Translations under genes and position numbers: made by a program | Origin: CAIVPM01 sp964615145 | Lineage (GTDB): Bacteria > Bacteroidota > Bacteroidia > Chitinophagales > Chitinophagaceae | DNA length: 64,000 bases | Direction of reading: 5' to 3' | Assembly: GCA_964615145.1 (NCBI GenBank) | Contig: CAZTOP010000004.1 | Coordinates: 37,751 to 101,750, forward strand | The notes under the pieces: generated by a model | What the model was told of the DNA's origin: nothing | What the model saw: only the letters and a program-made list of their open reading frames with translations | The model's database searches: none | In this document: one piece after another, positions 25,729 through 34,679 of the stretch | Numbering within the stretch: position 1 is the stretch's first letter | Layout: every line of letters starts with the position of its first letter

Positions 25729-26358
25729 ATGATAACAATTGGAATAATTGAAGACGACCCAAATCTTAGACATAATTTAGAAGTATTTATACACACTCAA
25801 AAAGATACATTGCTATCTTTTAGTTTAAATAGTGTTGAACAATTTCTTGACCGAAAAGCTAATTATGAGGAGCCTTTCATTGTTTTCTGCGATTTAGGCT
25901 TACCTGGCATTTCAGGAAAAGAGGGCATTACATTTATTAGGCAACTTTGGCAGGAAACTTATGTAGTGGTAATAACAGGAACTGATGATGAAGAAACAAT
26001 TTATGATTGTATAGAGCGTGGAGCAAATGGATATGTAGTAAAACCATTTAAAATACAGGAGCTCATCAATCAGATAGATATTATAAGAAACGGTGGTGCC
26101 TTAATGTCGCCACAAGTTGCTTTGAAATTATTTAAACAAATACAAAAACAAACGGTTGCTTTAAAAACTAGTAATTATGGATTTACACCACGAGAAAAAC
26201 AAGTTGTAGATGAACTTTTAAAAGGACTATCCTATAAAGAAATTGCCAGTGTTTTGGGTATTTCTTCAACAACAGTAAATGACCATCTTAAAAATGTTTA
26301 TCCAAAGATGGGTGTAAGAACAAAAGCAGAACTAATGCGAAAGATTTTGAAAATCTGA
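25729..26358 (+). CDS. NarL/FixJ-type response regulator
   Basis: A 209-residue DNA-binding response regulator. Receiver domain at about 1-120 with acidic pocket EDD at 8-10, phospho-acceptor Asp55 (FCDLGLPG), the Thr of VVITGTDD, and Lys105 in VVKPF. A LuxR-type helix-turn-helix follows at about 145-207 (FTPREKQVVDELLKGLSYKEI, shortened here to its first part FTPREKQVV, and TTVNDHLKNVYPKMG). First gene of a three-gene operon: the histidine kinase begins 5 bp after its stop. Targets unknown. Confidence 0.95.
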   Translation: MITIGIIEDDPNLRHNLEVFIHTQKDTLLSFSLNSVEQFLDRKANYEEPFIVFCDLGLPGISGKEGITFIRQLWQETYVVVITGTDDEETIYDCIERGANGYVVKPFKIQELINQIDIIRNGGALMSPQVALKLFKQIQKQTVALKTSNYGFTPREKQVVDELLKGLSYKEIASVLGISSTTVNDHLKNVYPKMGVRTKAELMRKILKI

Positions 26359-26363
26359 TATCA

Positions 26364-28286
26364 ATGAAACAAACTACTTTGAATATAAAATCCAATTTAC
26401 TGCTTCAAGAAAATATGGATTTTATTTTTGAAGCCATCGAAATAGCTGTACTTATTGAAAATGCAGATAGAAAAGTTGAGTTTGTAAATACACAATTTTG
26501 CAATCTATTTCAAATTAATATCCATCCATCTTTAATTCATCACACTTCTATCTTAGATAATATTCATTCTTTTTCATCCAACTTTGAAAATGAAAAGGAG
26601 TTTGAAAATGTTCTTTTAAATTATCCCAATAATGCTATCATAATAAAAAATGAGAACTGGAAGCTTAAAAATGGGAAAAAAATAATATTAGACTACACGC
26701 CTATATATAAAACCAACGACTTACAAGGTCATATTTGGATTTTTAAAATATCTCACCAAACTTCATCCTATAATTTTTTTAATACTAGTAATAATATTGA
26801 AAAAGCATTAGATTTTTTGCAAGATGAAATAGCGATTTTTAACAGTGAAGGAATAATTGTTTTTGCCAATAAAAAATATATTCCCAATAATGAAAAAAGG
26901 TTGTGGGCAAAAGGAAAACTACTTTCGCAATACTTTTCTTATGCAAACCTCCCTGCACAAATTGCAAATTCAAGAATGGAGTATATTTTAAATGTTTTTG
27001 CAAGTGGACAATCCGTTTATTTGGAAGAAGAACAAGTAAATAAAAAAGGAGGTATCCAATATTCTTTAAGAACTTTCTATCCCGTTTTTAATGAAAATAA
27101 TAATGTAGAGACTGTTATTGAGCATGCTTCAAATATTACTTCACAAAAAGAACTAGAAAATAAGCTAAAAAAAGTTACAACTAATTACTATGCAACCTTA
27201 GATAATTTAACTGAAAGTATTATTGAAACCGATGATGAATTAAAAATTGAATTTTTAAATAAAGCTTGGGAAAACATTTCAGGACAAAATAATGATGAGT
27301 ATAAAGGCAAATCTATTTTTGAGATACTATCGGTAACAAAGTATGAATTATACAGAAAGGTTTTTACAATTTTATCAGGAAATGCATCTCAAAAAGATGG
27401 ATTGCTTACAATGACAGAGAAAGATGGTAAAGAAATAAAGCTTAAATACAATTTGAACAATACTTTCAACGTTCATACAGGCAAACAAGGGGTAATAGCT
27501 ACATTAAGCGATATTACGAATAAAGTAATGCAAGAAACTCAACTTATAGAATTAATAAAACGCGAAAAAGAACTTAACGAGCTCAAAACAGCGTTTGTCA
27601 ATATGGTTTCTCATGAGCTAAGAACGCCTCTTACAGTAATATCTTCAAGTGCAGAAATTTTAGACTTAATGCTACTTGCAGGCAAAAGCCACGAAGAAGT
27701 TTCAGTTTATACCAAACAAATAATAGATGAGGTTGAAAAAATGACAGCCTTTATGCAGGATTTACTGATGGTAAGTAAAATTGAAGCTGGAAAAATAGAA
27801 ACAAATTTACAAGAGACAGACTTGCTTAATTTCATTAACCAAATAGTTGAAAAAGGTTTTAAACCCTGGAAAGATGGAAGAATTACTGAAATAGAAATTA
27901 AAAGAAAGCCAGAAAAAATTTATTTAGATACCAATTTACTAGCACACGCTTTGCAAAATTTATTGCACAATGCCTTTAAATATTCTGCTGGCCAAGCTAA
28001 TGTAAAGATTAGGGTATCTTTTTCAAAAACATATTGTAATATTTCAGTAATTGACAAAGGAATTGGAATACCAAAAAATGAAATAGAAAAACTTTTTACC
28101 TCTTTTTTCAGAGCTAGCAACACAGGCAATATTAATGGAACAGGAATTGGTTTAATTGTAGCAAAATACTTTACCGAACAACACAATGGAACTATTGCAG
28201 TTAGAAGTAAAATAAACAAAGGCAGTATATTTACTTTAAAATTGCCTTACAACCACAATGAAAACTATATTAGTAGTAGAGGATGA
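26364..28286 (+). CDS. Soluble PAS-domain sensor histidine kinase
   Basis: A 640-residue histidine kinase without any transmembrane segment, so it senses a cytoplasmic signal. Order: PAS-like domain 1 (about 15-130), PAS-like domain 2 (about 145-265), PAS 3 (about 275-395, with the NLTESIIETDDELKIEFLN start), dimerisation and phosphoacceptor helix with MVSHELRTPL and phospho-His417, then the ATPase domain (about 520-635) with the N-box LLHNAFKYS, DKGIGIP and GTGIGLIVAK. It overlaps the following CheY-like gene by 29 bp, indicating tight co-expression. Any bound cofactor in the PAS domains cannot be read from the sequence. Confidence 0.95.
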   Translation: MKQTTLNIKSNLLLQENMDFIFEAIEIAVLIENADRKVEFVNTQFCNLFQINIHPSLIHHTSILDNIHSFSSNFENEKEFENVLLNYPNNAIIIKNENWKLKNGKKIILDYTPIYKTNDLQGHIWIFKISHQTSSYNFFNTSNNIEKALDFLQDEIAIFNSEGIIVFANKKYIPNNEKRLWAKGKLLSQYFSYANLPAQIANSRMEYILNVFASGQSVYLEEEQVNKKGGIQYSLRTFYPVFNENNNVETVIEHASNITSQKELENKLKKVTTNYYATLDNLTESIIETDDELKIEFLNKAWENISGQNNDEYKGKSIFEILSVTKYELYRKVFTILSGNASQKDGLLTMTEKDGKEIKLKYNLNNTFNVHTGKQGVIATLSDITNKVMQETQLIELIKREKELNELKTAFVNMVSHELRTPLTVISSSAEILDLMLLAGKSHEEVSVYTKQIIDEVEKMTAFMQDLLMVSKIEAGKIETNLQETDLLNFINQIVEKGFKPWKDGRITEIEIKRKPEKIYLDTNLLAHALQNLLHNAFKYSAGQANVKIRVSFSKTYCNISVIDKGIGIPKNEIEKLFTSFFRASNTGNINGTGIGLIVAKYFTEQHNGTIAVRSKINKGSIFTLKLPYNHNENYISSRG

Positions 28287-28620
28287 AATAAGTATTCTTA
28301 AAAACATTTGTACTATCCTGCAAATATCGGGCTATAACTGTTTGCAAGCATCTAATGGTATAATTGCATTAGAAGTAATCGCTAAACAAACACCAGATGG
28401 AATTTTATGTGATGTAATGATGCCTGAGATGAATGGTTTTGAATTATTAAAAGCCATTAAAGAAAATCCAACTTACCAAGCTATTCCATTTTGTTTTTTG
28501 TCTGCACGGGCAGATGTTGTTGATATTGATTATGGAATATCTATTGGAGCAAACAGTTACTTAACCAAACCATTTTTAGCCAAGGAATTAATTGATACAA
28601 TTAAAAAATTGATTAGCTAA
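28258..28620 (+). CDS. CheY-like single-domain response regulator
   Basis: A 120-residue stand-alone receiver. Acidic pocket VVEDE at the start, phospho-acceptor Asp52 in LCDVMMPEMNG, Ser/Thr position FLSAR, and Lys in LTKPF. No output domain. Its start lies inside the histidine kinase gene (29-bp overlap in a different frame), so it is surely translated with the kinase. It probably acts as a phosphate sink or relay between the kinase and other partners; which receiver the kinase prefers cannot be told here. Confidence 0.94.
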   Translation: MKTILVVEDEISILKNICTILQISGYNCLQASNGIIALEVIAKQTPDGILCDVMMPEMNGFELLKAIKENPTYQAIPFCFLSARADVVDIDYGISIGANSYLTKPFLAKELIDTIKKLIS

Positions 28621-28628
28621 TTTTTGAA

Positions 28629-29975
28629 CTAATAATTAGGATTTAATCCTACGTAATTAAATGGTGATATAGCTTTCAGCTCCTTCTTTAAACTTGCACT
28701 TACTTTTAACCCATCAATAAATTTATGCATTGAGGCTCTATTGATTTTTGCATTTCCACGTGTTAAATCTTTTAAAGCTTCATAAGGATTTGGATAATTT
28801 TCCCTACGTAAAATAGTTTGTATAGCCTCGGCCACGACAGCCCAATTATTATCTAAATCTTCATTAATTTTTGTTTCATTAACAACCAACTTTCCAACTC
28901 CCTTTTTAATTGAAAGCATAGCTAAAATTGTATGAGAAAAAGGCACTCCAATATTTCTTAGCACAGTGCTGTCTGTTAAATCTCTTTGTAAACGAGAGAT
29001 AGGAAGCTTTGCTGCTAAATGTTCAAAGATTGCATTTGCCATACCTAAATTCCCTTCAGCATTTTCAAAATCTATTGGATTCACTTTGTGTGGCATTGCA
29101 GATGAACCCACTTCTCCAGCTTTAGTTTTTTGTTTAAAATAATCCTGACTGATGTATTGCCAAATATCTCTGCAAAAATCAATCAATATAGTATTTATTC
29201 TTGCCACAGCTTGGCATTGAGCAGCCAAATTATCATAATGTTCGATTTGTGTAGTAAATTGTTGACGCTGCAAATGCAAATCTTTTTCTACAAATTCATT
29301 AGCCAGCTGAATCCATTTTTTTTGGGGAAAGGCAATATTGTGTGCATTAAAATTACCAGTAGCACCACCAAATTTTGCAGTAAAAGGAATATGAAGCAAC
29401 AATTGAATTTGATTTTGCAATCGCTCAACAAAGACCATCATTTCTTTTCCAAGTTTTGTTGGAGATGCAGACTGTCCGTGTGTTCTGGCCAGTAAACTAA
29501 TATTTTTATATTTTTTTGCAAGTTCTAAAATCTCGTTTTGAAGGTTTATAATACCTGGCAAATATTCATACTCAAAAAAGTGTTTTATTATTTGAGGAAT
29601 AGCAGTGTTATTAACATCCTGAGAAGTTAATCCAAAATGAACCCATTCAATACTTTTCGTTTCATTGTGCTTCTTTAAAAAATCTTTTATAAAGTATTCT
29701 ACAGCTTTAACATCGTGATTAGTGATAGCCTCTGTTTGTTTAATGGTTTGAGCATCTTCGATACTAAAGTTATCAACTAGATTTAACAACTCATTTTTAA
29801 CTTTAAGTGAGAGAGGAAAGAATTTCTTTTTTGAAAGAAAATTGAAGTACAAAACTTCTACTTTAACACGATATTTTATTAAAGCAAATTCAGAAAAATA
29901 TTCATCTAAAAAAGCAAGTTGTTTTCTATAGCGACCATCAATTGGAGAGATAGCAGTAAGTGAATTTAGTTCCAT
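28629..29975 (-). CDS. purB: Adenylosuccinate lyase
   Basis: PurB catalyses two steps of purine synthesis: SAICAR to AICAR and adenylosuccinate to AMP, each releasing fumarate. The 448 residues match the E. coli-type enzyme (456). I begin at 29975, MELNSLTAISPIDGRYR, the conserved N-terminus; the frame continues 16 codons upstream without support. Signature loop GSSAMPHKVNPIDFE, with the catalytic Ser in the flexible loop, plus ARTHGQSASPTKLGKE and the TSQDVNNTA segment carry substrate-binding residues. Convergent with the CheY-like gene (8-bp gap) and divergent from mqnA (88 bp). Confidence 0.97.
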   Translation of the reverse strand: MELNSLTAISPIDGRYRKQLAFLDEYFSEFALIKYRVKVEVLYFNFLSKKKFFPLSLKVKNELLNLVDNFSIEDAQTIKQTEAITNHDVKAVEYFIKDFLKKHNETKSIEWVHFGLTSQDVNNTAIPQIIKHFFEYEYLPGIINLQNEILELAKKYKNISLLARTHGQSASPTKLGKEMMVFVERLQNQIQLLLHIPFTAKFGGATGNFNAHNIAFPQKKWIQLANEFVEKDLHLQRQQFTTQIEHYDNLAAQCQAVARINTILIDFCRDIWQYISQDYFKQKTKAGEVGSSAMPHKVNPIDFENAEGNLGMANAIFEHLAAKLPISRLQRDLTDSTVLRNIGVPFSHTILAMLSIKKGVGKLVVNETKINEDLDNNWAVVAEAIQTILRRENYPNPYEALKDLTRGNAKINRASMHKFIDGLKVSASLKKELKAISPFNYVGLNPNY

Positions 29976-30063
29976 TATGAAGTTTAAGAAAGTTATAAAT
30001 AAACTGATTAACGAATCAATCAATTAACCAATAAACGTTTTATTTGCGGTAAAATTAGTAGAA

Positions 30064-30804
30064 TTGAATAAGATTAAAATAGGTGCTGTAAGTTATTTGA
30101 ACACAAAACCACTTTTGTATGGAATTAAACATAGTGAGATCATTAATATTATTGAATTAATTGAGGAATACCCATCTAAAATTGCTCAAATGATTTTAGA
30201 TGATTCTATTGATATTGGTCTTGTTCCTGTTGCAGTTTTAAATAACCTTAGCAATTATCATTTAATTAGTGACTATTGTATAGGAGCTGTAAATGATGTT
30301 GCTAGTGTTTCATTATTCAGTCATTCGCCAATAGATAAAATAGAAACTGTTTTATTAGATTATCAAAGCAGAACTTCGGTTGCACTTACAAAAGTTTTAT
30401 TAAAGAACTATTGGAAAAAGGGAGTGAAATTTGTTGAAGCTGGAGAGAATTATATCAATGAAATTAATGGTACAACTGCTGGTGTAATTATTGGTGATAG
30501 GGCACTAGAACATAGAAATAATTTTGAATACAATTATGATTTAGCAACTAATTGGAAAAATTTTACAGGCTTACCATTTGTATTTGCAACCTGGGTTGCC
30601 AATAAGCCAATTGATGAAATGTTTGTAAAAGCCTTTAACGCTGCAAATAAATTGGGGTTGGATAATATTGATAAAGTTGTAAAGCAAGTTAAATCTCCAT
30701 TTTATGATATTAAGAAATATTACACCGAAAATATCTCATACAATTTTGATGAAGATAAAAAGAAAGCATTAGAGTTGTTCCTAAAATATCTGAAGGAAGT
30801 TTAA
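30064..30804 (+). CDS. mqnA: Chorismate dehydratase of the futalosine menaquinone pathway
   Basis: MqnA removes water from chorismate to give 3-[(1-carboxyvinyl)oxy]benzoate, the first step of menaquinone synthesis by the futalosine route. The 246 residues begin NKIKIGAVSYLNTKPL, the family hallmark, with IDIGLVPVAVL and LLDYQSRTSVAL following, all part of the periplasmic-binding-protein-like fold. The start codon is TTG at 30064; no in-frame ATG exists that would keep the conserved N-terminus. Single-gene unit; its stop overlaps the convergent YCF48-like gene by 4 bp. The other mqn genes are not in the window. Confidence 0.95.
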   Translation: MNKIKIGAVSYLNTKPLLYGIKHSEIINIIELIEEYPSKIAQMILDDSIDIGLVPVAVLNNLSNYHLISDYCIGAVNDVASVSLFSHSPIDKIETVLLDYQSRTSVALTKVLLKNYWKKGVKFVEAGENYINEINGTTAGVIIGDRALEHRNNFEYNYDLATNWKNFTGLPFVFATWVANKPIDEMFVKAFNAANKLGLDNIDKVVKQVKSPFYDIKKYYTENISYNFDEDKKKALELFLKYLKEV

Positions 30805-31856
30805 AGAACCAATTTTGCAATTCTTCCTTTGCTACCAGCTAAAAAAAGAGCTTTCCCTTTTTTAGATTTTTTTACAACGTGAAACCCGTCGTTGCTGATT
30901 TTTATCCAGTTTAAACCTGCATCATTGCTGATATCAACACCATTTAAGCCACAAGCTATTGCCATATTTTGGTCAACATAAACAACACTTGAGCGATAGC
31001 CTGTAGGCGAAGTTTTTGGTTGCGTAAATATCATCTTCTTTAAATCTACCAAAACACAATTATTAGCAATGCTTGAATCCTTTGAAAAATCCCCACCAAC
31101 AATAATTGCATTGTTATTATATACATCAATTGAATTTGCACCAGTGCTTTCAAAACCTTGCACAATAGGTATCTCATACTTTTTTTTGTTATAATAAAGA
31201 TTTGATTTTTTTCCACCAGAAACAAAAAGCATTTTATTTTTTTGATAAACAATATTGCTTCCACTCGATGCAAAAAATGCTTCGCCGCTATCTAAGATTG
31301 TAAGATTTTTATTTGCTTTTTTCCAAGTATTTCCACCATCATTTGTTTTAGCTAGAAATGTAAAATTATATGTTGAGTTAATACAGTCTGAGAGGGTTAT
31401 CTCTGTTCCATTTTTATGGTATACTTTAACAGTTATTGGATCACCAACAACAACGCCATTTTTATCATTATAAAAACTCATTGCATCTAAAAACATTCCT
31501 TTGCTAGAATCTGCAAAAACAATTTTCCAATGCTTGCCACCATCAATTGTTTTTAAAATTTGTGCAGGTTCAGCAATTGCTATGATAATAGCAGTATTGC
31601 TGTCAAATGCTTCAATATCTCTAAAATCTCTTTTCTCAAAATTGGGTACTTGCTGCCAACTAAAACTATTGCCACCATTGGTACTTTTTGCCACCATTCC
31701 ATTGCTGCCACTTGCCCAGATTATTTTATCATCTACAACACATAATCCTCTGATGGAAGTTTTTGTACCACTGTTTACTATTTCTACTTTCTGAGTAAAA
31801 GCAACCTGTAATGAGTTTATAAAAACTAAAACAAAAAGAATTTGACAATATTTCAT
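30801..31856 (-). CDS. Secreted YCF48-like beta-propeller protein
   Basis: A 351-residue protein with signal peptide (MKYCQILFVLVFINSLQVAF) and repeated photosystem-II-assembly-factor-like (YCF48/BNR-type) blades: GNSFSWQQVP, GGKHWKIV, GGNTWKKA and GLNWIKIS mark the Asp-box-like turns. Typical of proteins often labelled oxidoreductase or glycosyl hydrolase without evidence; no catalytic residues can be named. It is the third gene of a minus-strand set gtrA-mutS2-this gene, with a 15-bp gap from mutS2. Likely a folding or binding protein in the periplasm. Confidence 0.85.
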   Translation of the reverse strand: MKYCQILFVLVFINSLQVAFTQKVEIVNSGTKTSIRGLCVVDDKIIWASGSNGMVAKSTNGGNSFSWQQVPNFEKRDFRDIEAFDSNTAIIIAIAEPAQILKTIDGGKHWKIVFADSSKGMFLDAMSFYNDKNGVVVGDPITVKVYHKNGTEITLSDCINSTYNFTFLAKTNDGGNTWKKANKNLTILDSGEAFFASSGSNIVYQKNKMLFVSGGKKSNLYYNKKKYEIPIVQGFESTGANSIDVYNNNAIIVGGDFSKDSSIANNCVLVDLKKMIFTQPKTSPTGYRSSVVYVDQNMAIACGLNGVDISNDAGLNWIKISNDGFHVVKKSKKGKALFLAGSKGRIAKLVL

Positions 31857-31871
31857 AAAGGCATTTTGTAT

Positions 31872-33986
31872 TTAATTAACTTCTTCTTTTTCTTCAATTT
31901 TTTCTATTACAATTAAATCTGTCAGTTCTACATTCATTGGCAATAAACCAATTTGTACAATAGCACGTTTACCTCGTATTTCTTTCACCTCACCAACCTG
32001 ATAATTCTTTTTAAGTTTTACCAAACTTCCAACAATAATATCAGTATTCAGCTCATTATACTTTGCATTAACTTTTTTAGCCATTTTACTTACTATAACT
32101 CTTTCATCTTTTTTAAACAAAAGGTTTTGTAAATTTTTTATTACTTCATTTTTATTGTCAGTCTTTTTATAGTCAAGCACCACTTGCTTTAGTTTACGCT
32201 CCATATCTTTTAAATATGCAATTCTCTCCTCAGCAATTTGGTTTTGATGCTTTAGTAATTCTACTTGTTGTCGATGTTTTTCCTTATTCAATACAACTTC
32301 CATTTCCTTCTTTAACCTCTCATTATCCTTAACCAATTTATTGAGTTCTATCTTATCCTTATCTAATTTTTGTAGGTTTTGCTCAGTATTATTGAGTAAT
32401 TTATCCAATTTAAAATGTTCATCATCTACCAAATTTCTTGCTCTGTTAATTAAATGCTTTGGCAATCCTATTCGCTCTGCAATTGAAAAAGTATAACTAC
32501 TTCCAGGCTTTCCAATGACTAATTGATACAATGGCAATAATTTTTTTTCATCGAAACCCATTGCAGCATTTACAATACCCTTAGTGCTGTTAGCCATTAT
32601 TTTTAAATTAAGATAATGTGTTGTAACAATACCCAAAGCGTGACGATTGCACAATTCTTCCATAATTACCTGAGCAAATGCACCACCTAAATTAGGATCA
32701 CTTCCACTACCTAATTCATCAATAAAAAACATTGTTTTTCCATTGGCATTTTCTAAAAAATATTTCATACTCATTAAGTGAGATGAATAAGTACTTAACT
32801 CGAACTCTAAACTTTGTTCATCGCCAATATGTATAAATATTTGTTTAAAAATTCCCATTGTTGAAGTGGGGCTCACTGGAACCAATAAACCACTTTGCAT
32901 CATCATTTGATTGAGACCAATGGTTTTCATTGTAACAGTTTTGCCACCTGCATTAGGACCACTAATTACAACAATTCTACTTTTATCGTTCAGTGAAATA
33001 TTGACTGGAATTGTTTTTTTACCAGAATTTTTATTGTAGAGAAATAACAATGGATGATAGGCATCTTTCAAATCTACAAAAGCTTTATCAACAATATTGG
33101 GTAAATTTCCATTTACATCAATTGCAAGTTTTGCTTTGGCTTTTATAAAATCAAACTCTCCAATAATTTCTAAATAGGATTGCAATAGTGGAGCAAAAAC
33201 GTTTAATCTTTTTGTAAGACTGCGTAATATTTTTTGAATCTCCTTACTTTCTTCGTATTCCAATGAAAACACATCATTGTTTAATTGAATGGTTTCTTCA
33301 GGTTCAATAAAAGCTGTTTTTCTGCTATCACTTTCGCCGTGCAAAATGCCTTTAACTTGGCGTTTGTGTTCACTAAAAACAGCTACTACTCTTCTGCCAC
33401 TACTAAAACTTTCATCAATATCTGCACTATAACCAGCTTTCGCAAGTTTTGCCAAAACCTTATCAAACACTCGTCTTAACTCATTTCTCTTTCTATACAA
33501 ACTCAATCTAATCTTCTGCAAATCCTCACTTGCATTGTCTTTTACATTACCTGTTTCATCAATAATTTCATCAATAAAAACAACAATATTTTTATCAAAA
33601 TATGACTGAGCTATAATTTGGGCTAAAAAAGAATAAGCTTGTTTTCTTTCATTATCAAACCAGCGATAAATATTGCTTATGTTTTCTGATAAGCTTTTGA
33701 TTTGCAAAAATTGCTCGCCACTTAAAGTGGCACCATCAATACCTAGTAGTTTTATAGACCTAGATATATTTAAGGTAAAATCTAATGGAAAATACTGACT
33801 TTGCTGTTGAATTAGTTTAAACTCGTGAGTTTGGTTTAATTCAGTTTCAATATATTTTTTATGAGTATGAATTCGTAGGTTAGTAATTTTTTGCTTGGCA
33901 TATTCTGTTTGGCAGTAATCTTCTAACAATAATTTTATTTTGTCAAACTCTAATTGCTGAGGAGTTGATTGAGGGTAAAGCAACAT
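31872..33986 (-). CDS. mutS2: MutS2-like ATPase without Smr domain
   Basis: A 704-residue MutS2-family protein. Start chosen at 33986 (MLLYPQSTPQQLEFDKIK, the usual MutS2 opening); the longer frame would run into gtrA. It lacks the mismatch-recognition domain of MutS1. Core and clamp helices fill about 1-310; the ATPase has Walker A GPNAGGKTVTMK at about 342, Walker B MFFIDELGSGSDPN, and a long coiled coil at about 520-620 rich in Lys/Glu. A KOW-like beta region closes the protein (KKNYQVGEVKEIRGKRAI). The C-terminal Smr nuclease domain of B. subtilis MutS2 is absent. Function is likely in recombination control or rescue of collided ribosomes, as known for MutS2; which applies here is open. 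Confidence 0.92.
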   Translation of the reverse strand: MLLYPQSTPQQLEFDKIKLLLEDYCQTEYAKQKITNLRIHTHKKYIETELNQTHEFKLIQQQSQYFPLDFTLNISRSIKLLGIDGATLSGEQFLQIKSLSENISNIYRWFDNERKQAYSFLAQIIAQSYFDKNIVVFIDEIIDETGNVKDNASEDLQKIRLSLYRKRNELRRVFDKVLAKLAKAGYSADIDESFSSGRRVVAVFSEHKRQVKGILHGESDSRKTAFIEPEETIQLNNDVFSLEYEESKEIQKILRSLTKRLNVFAPLLQSYLEIIGEFDFIKAKAKLAIDVNGNLPNIVDKAFVDLKDAYHPLLFLYNKNSGKKTIPVNISLNDKSRIVVISGPNAGGKTVTMKTIGLNQMMMQSGLLVPVSPTSTMGIFKQIFIHIGDEQSLEFELSTYSSHLMSMKYFLENANGKTMFFIDELGSGSDPNLGGAFAQVIMEELCNRHALGIVTTHYLNLKIMANSTKGIVNAAMGFDEKKLLPLYQLVIGKPGSSYTFSIAERIGLPKHLINRARNLVDDEHFKLDKLLNNTEQNLQKLDKDKIELNKLVKDNERLKKEMEVVLNKEKHRQQVELLKHQNQIAEERIAYLKDMERKLKQVVLDYKKTDNKNEVIKNLQNLLFKKDERVIVSKMAKKVNAKYNELNTDIIVGSLVKLKKNYQVGEVKEIRGKRAIVQIGLLPMNVELTDLIVIEKIEEKEEVN

Positions 33987-34000
33987 AATTTTTTCTTTCT

Positions 34001-34516
34001 TTAATCTATTAATTCCGTTCCATCTTCCAACTTGAAAGTAAAATGTTTTTGAGAGAAATAACTGAATATTACTAAAAAAACTGTTGTTACAATTTTCGAG
34101 AAAATAGCATTCCACATAAATACTTCTACAAAAAATTTCATAAAGCCATAATTAAGTACCAAACAAAACATAACAACTGCAAAATATTTAATCAACTGTT
34201 CTCTTTTTGCAGATTTTGCTTCTTGAAAAACAACATATCTGTTCAAATAAAATCCTATTGGAAATGTAAAACAGAAACTAAATAATATGGAAGTACTATG
34301 TGCGGTAGGGTTTATCTTATCTGTAATATGCAATACTTGCCCTTTTAAAATAACATTATAAGCTACAGTAAATAAAATTATATCTAGCAAAGTATTACCA
34401 CCACCGCAAGCTGCATATCTAAATGTTTGTAAAGGCATAAACCTTTTAAACAAAGGATAAAACGCATCTATAACAGACAAAATTAGCTTTCGAATTGCTG
34501 TGTGAATTGCTTTCAT
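34001..34516 (-). CDS. GtrA family membrane protein
   Basis: A 171-residue integral membrane protein with four predicted helices (about 45-65, 80-105, 115-135, 140-160) and the GtrA pattern FRYAACGGGNTLLDIILF and FPIGFYLNRYVVF. GtrA-like proteins are thought to help flip or transfer lipid-linked sugars during surface glycan modification. No glycosyltransferase partner lies beside it; it precedes mutS2 by 14 bp on the same strand, a likely co-transcription without clear functional link. Confidence 0.9.
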   Translation of the reverse strand: MKAIHTAIRKLILSVIDAFYPLFKRFMPLQTFRYAACGGGNTLLDIILFTVAYNVILKGQVLHITDKINPTAHSTSILFSFCFTFPIGFYLNRYVVFQEAKSAKREQLIKYFAVVMFCLVLNYGFMKFFVEVFMWNAIFSKIVTTVFLVIFSYFSQKHFTFKLEDGTELID

Positions 34517-34679
34517 AAAGGTTGCGAAGTTAAAGAGATTGATTATGTTTTTGAAATAGACATAATTAATTCTACAAATAGAAATAACACCATTAAACTA
34601 TCCATCTTATCCATATACAAATAAATGCGATAATACAAACGATTATTTACAGATATTCGCCAACTTCAAAGTTGATAAT

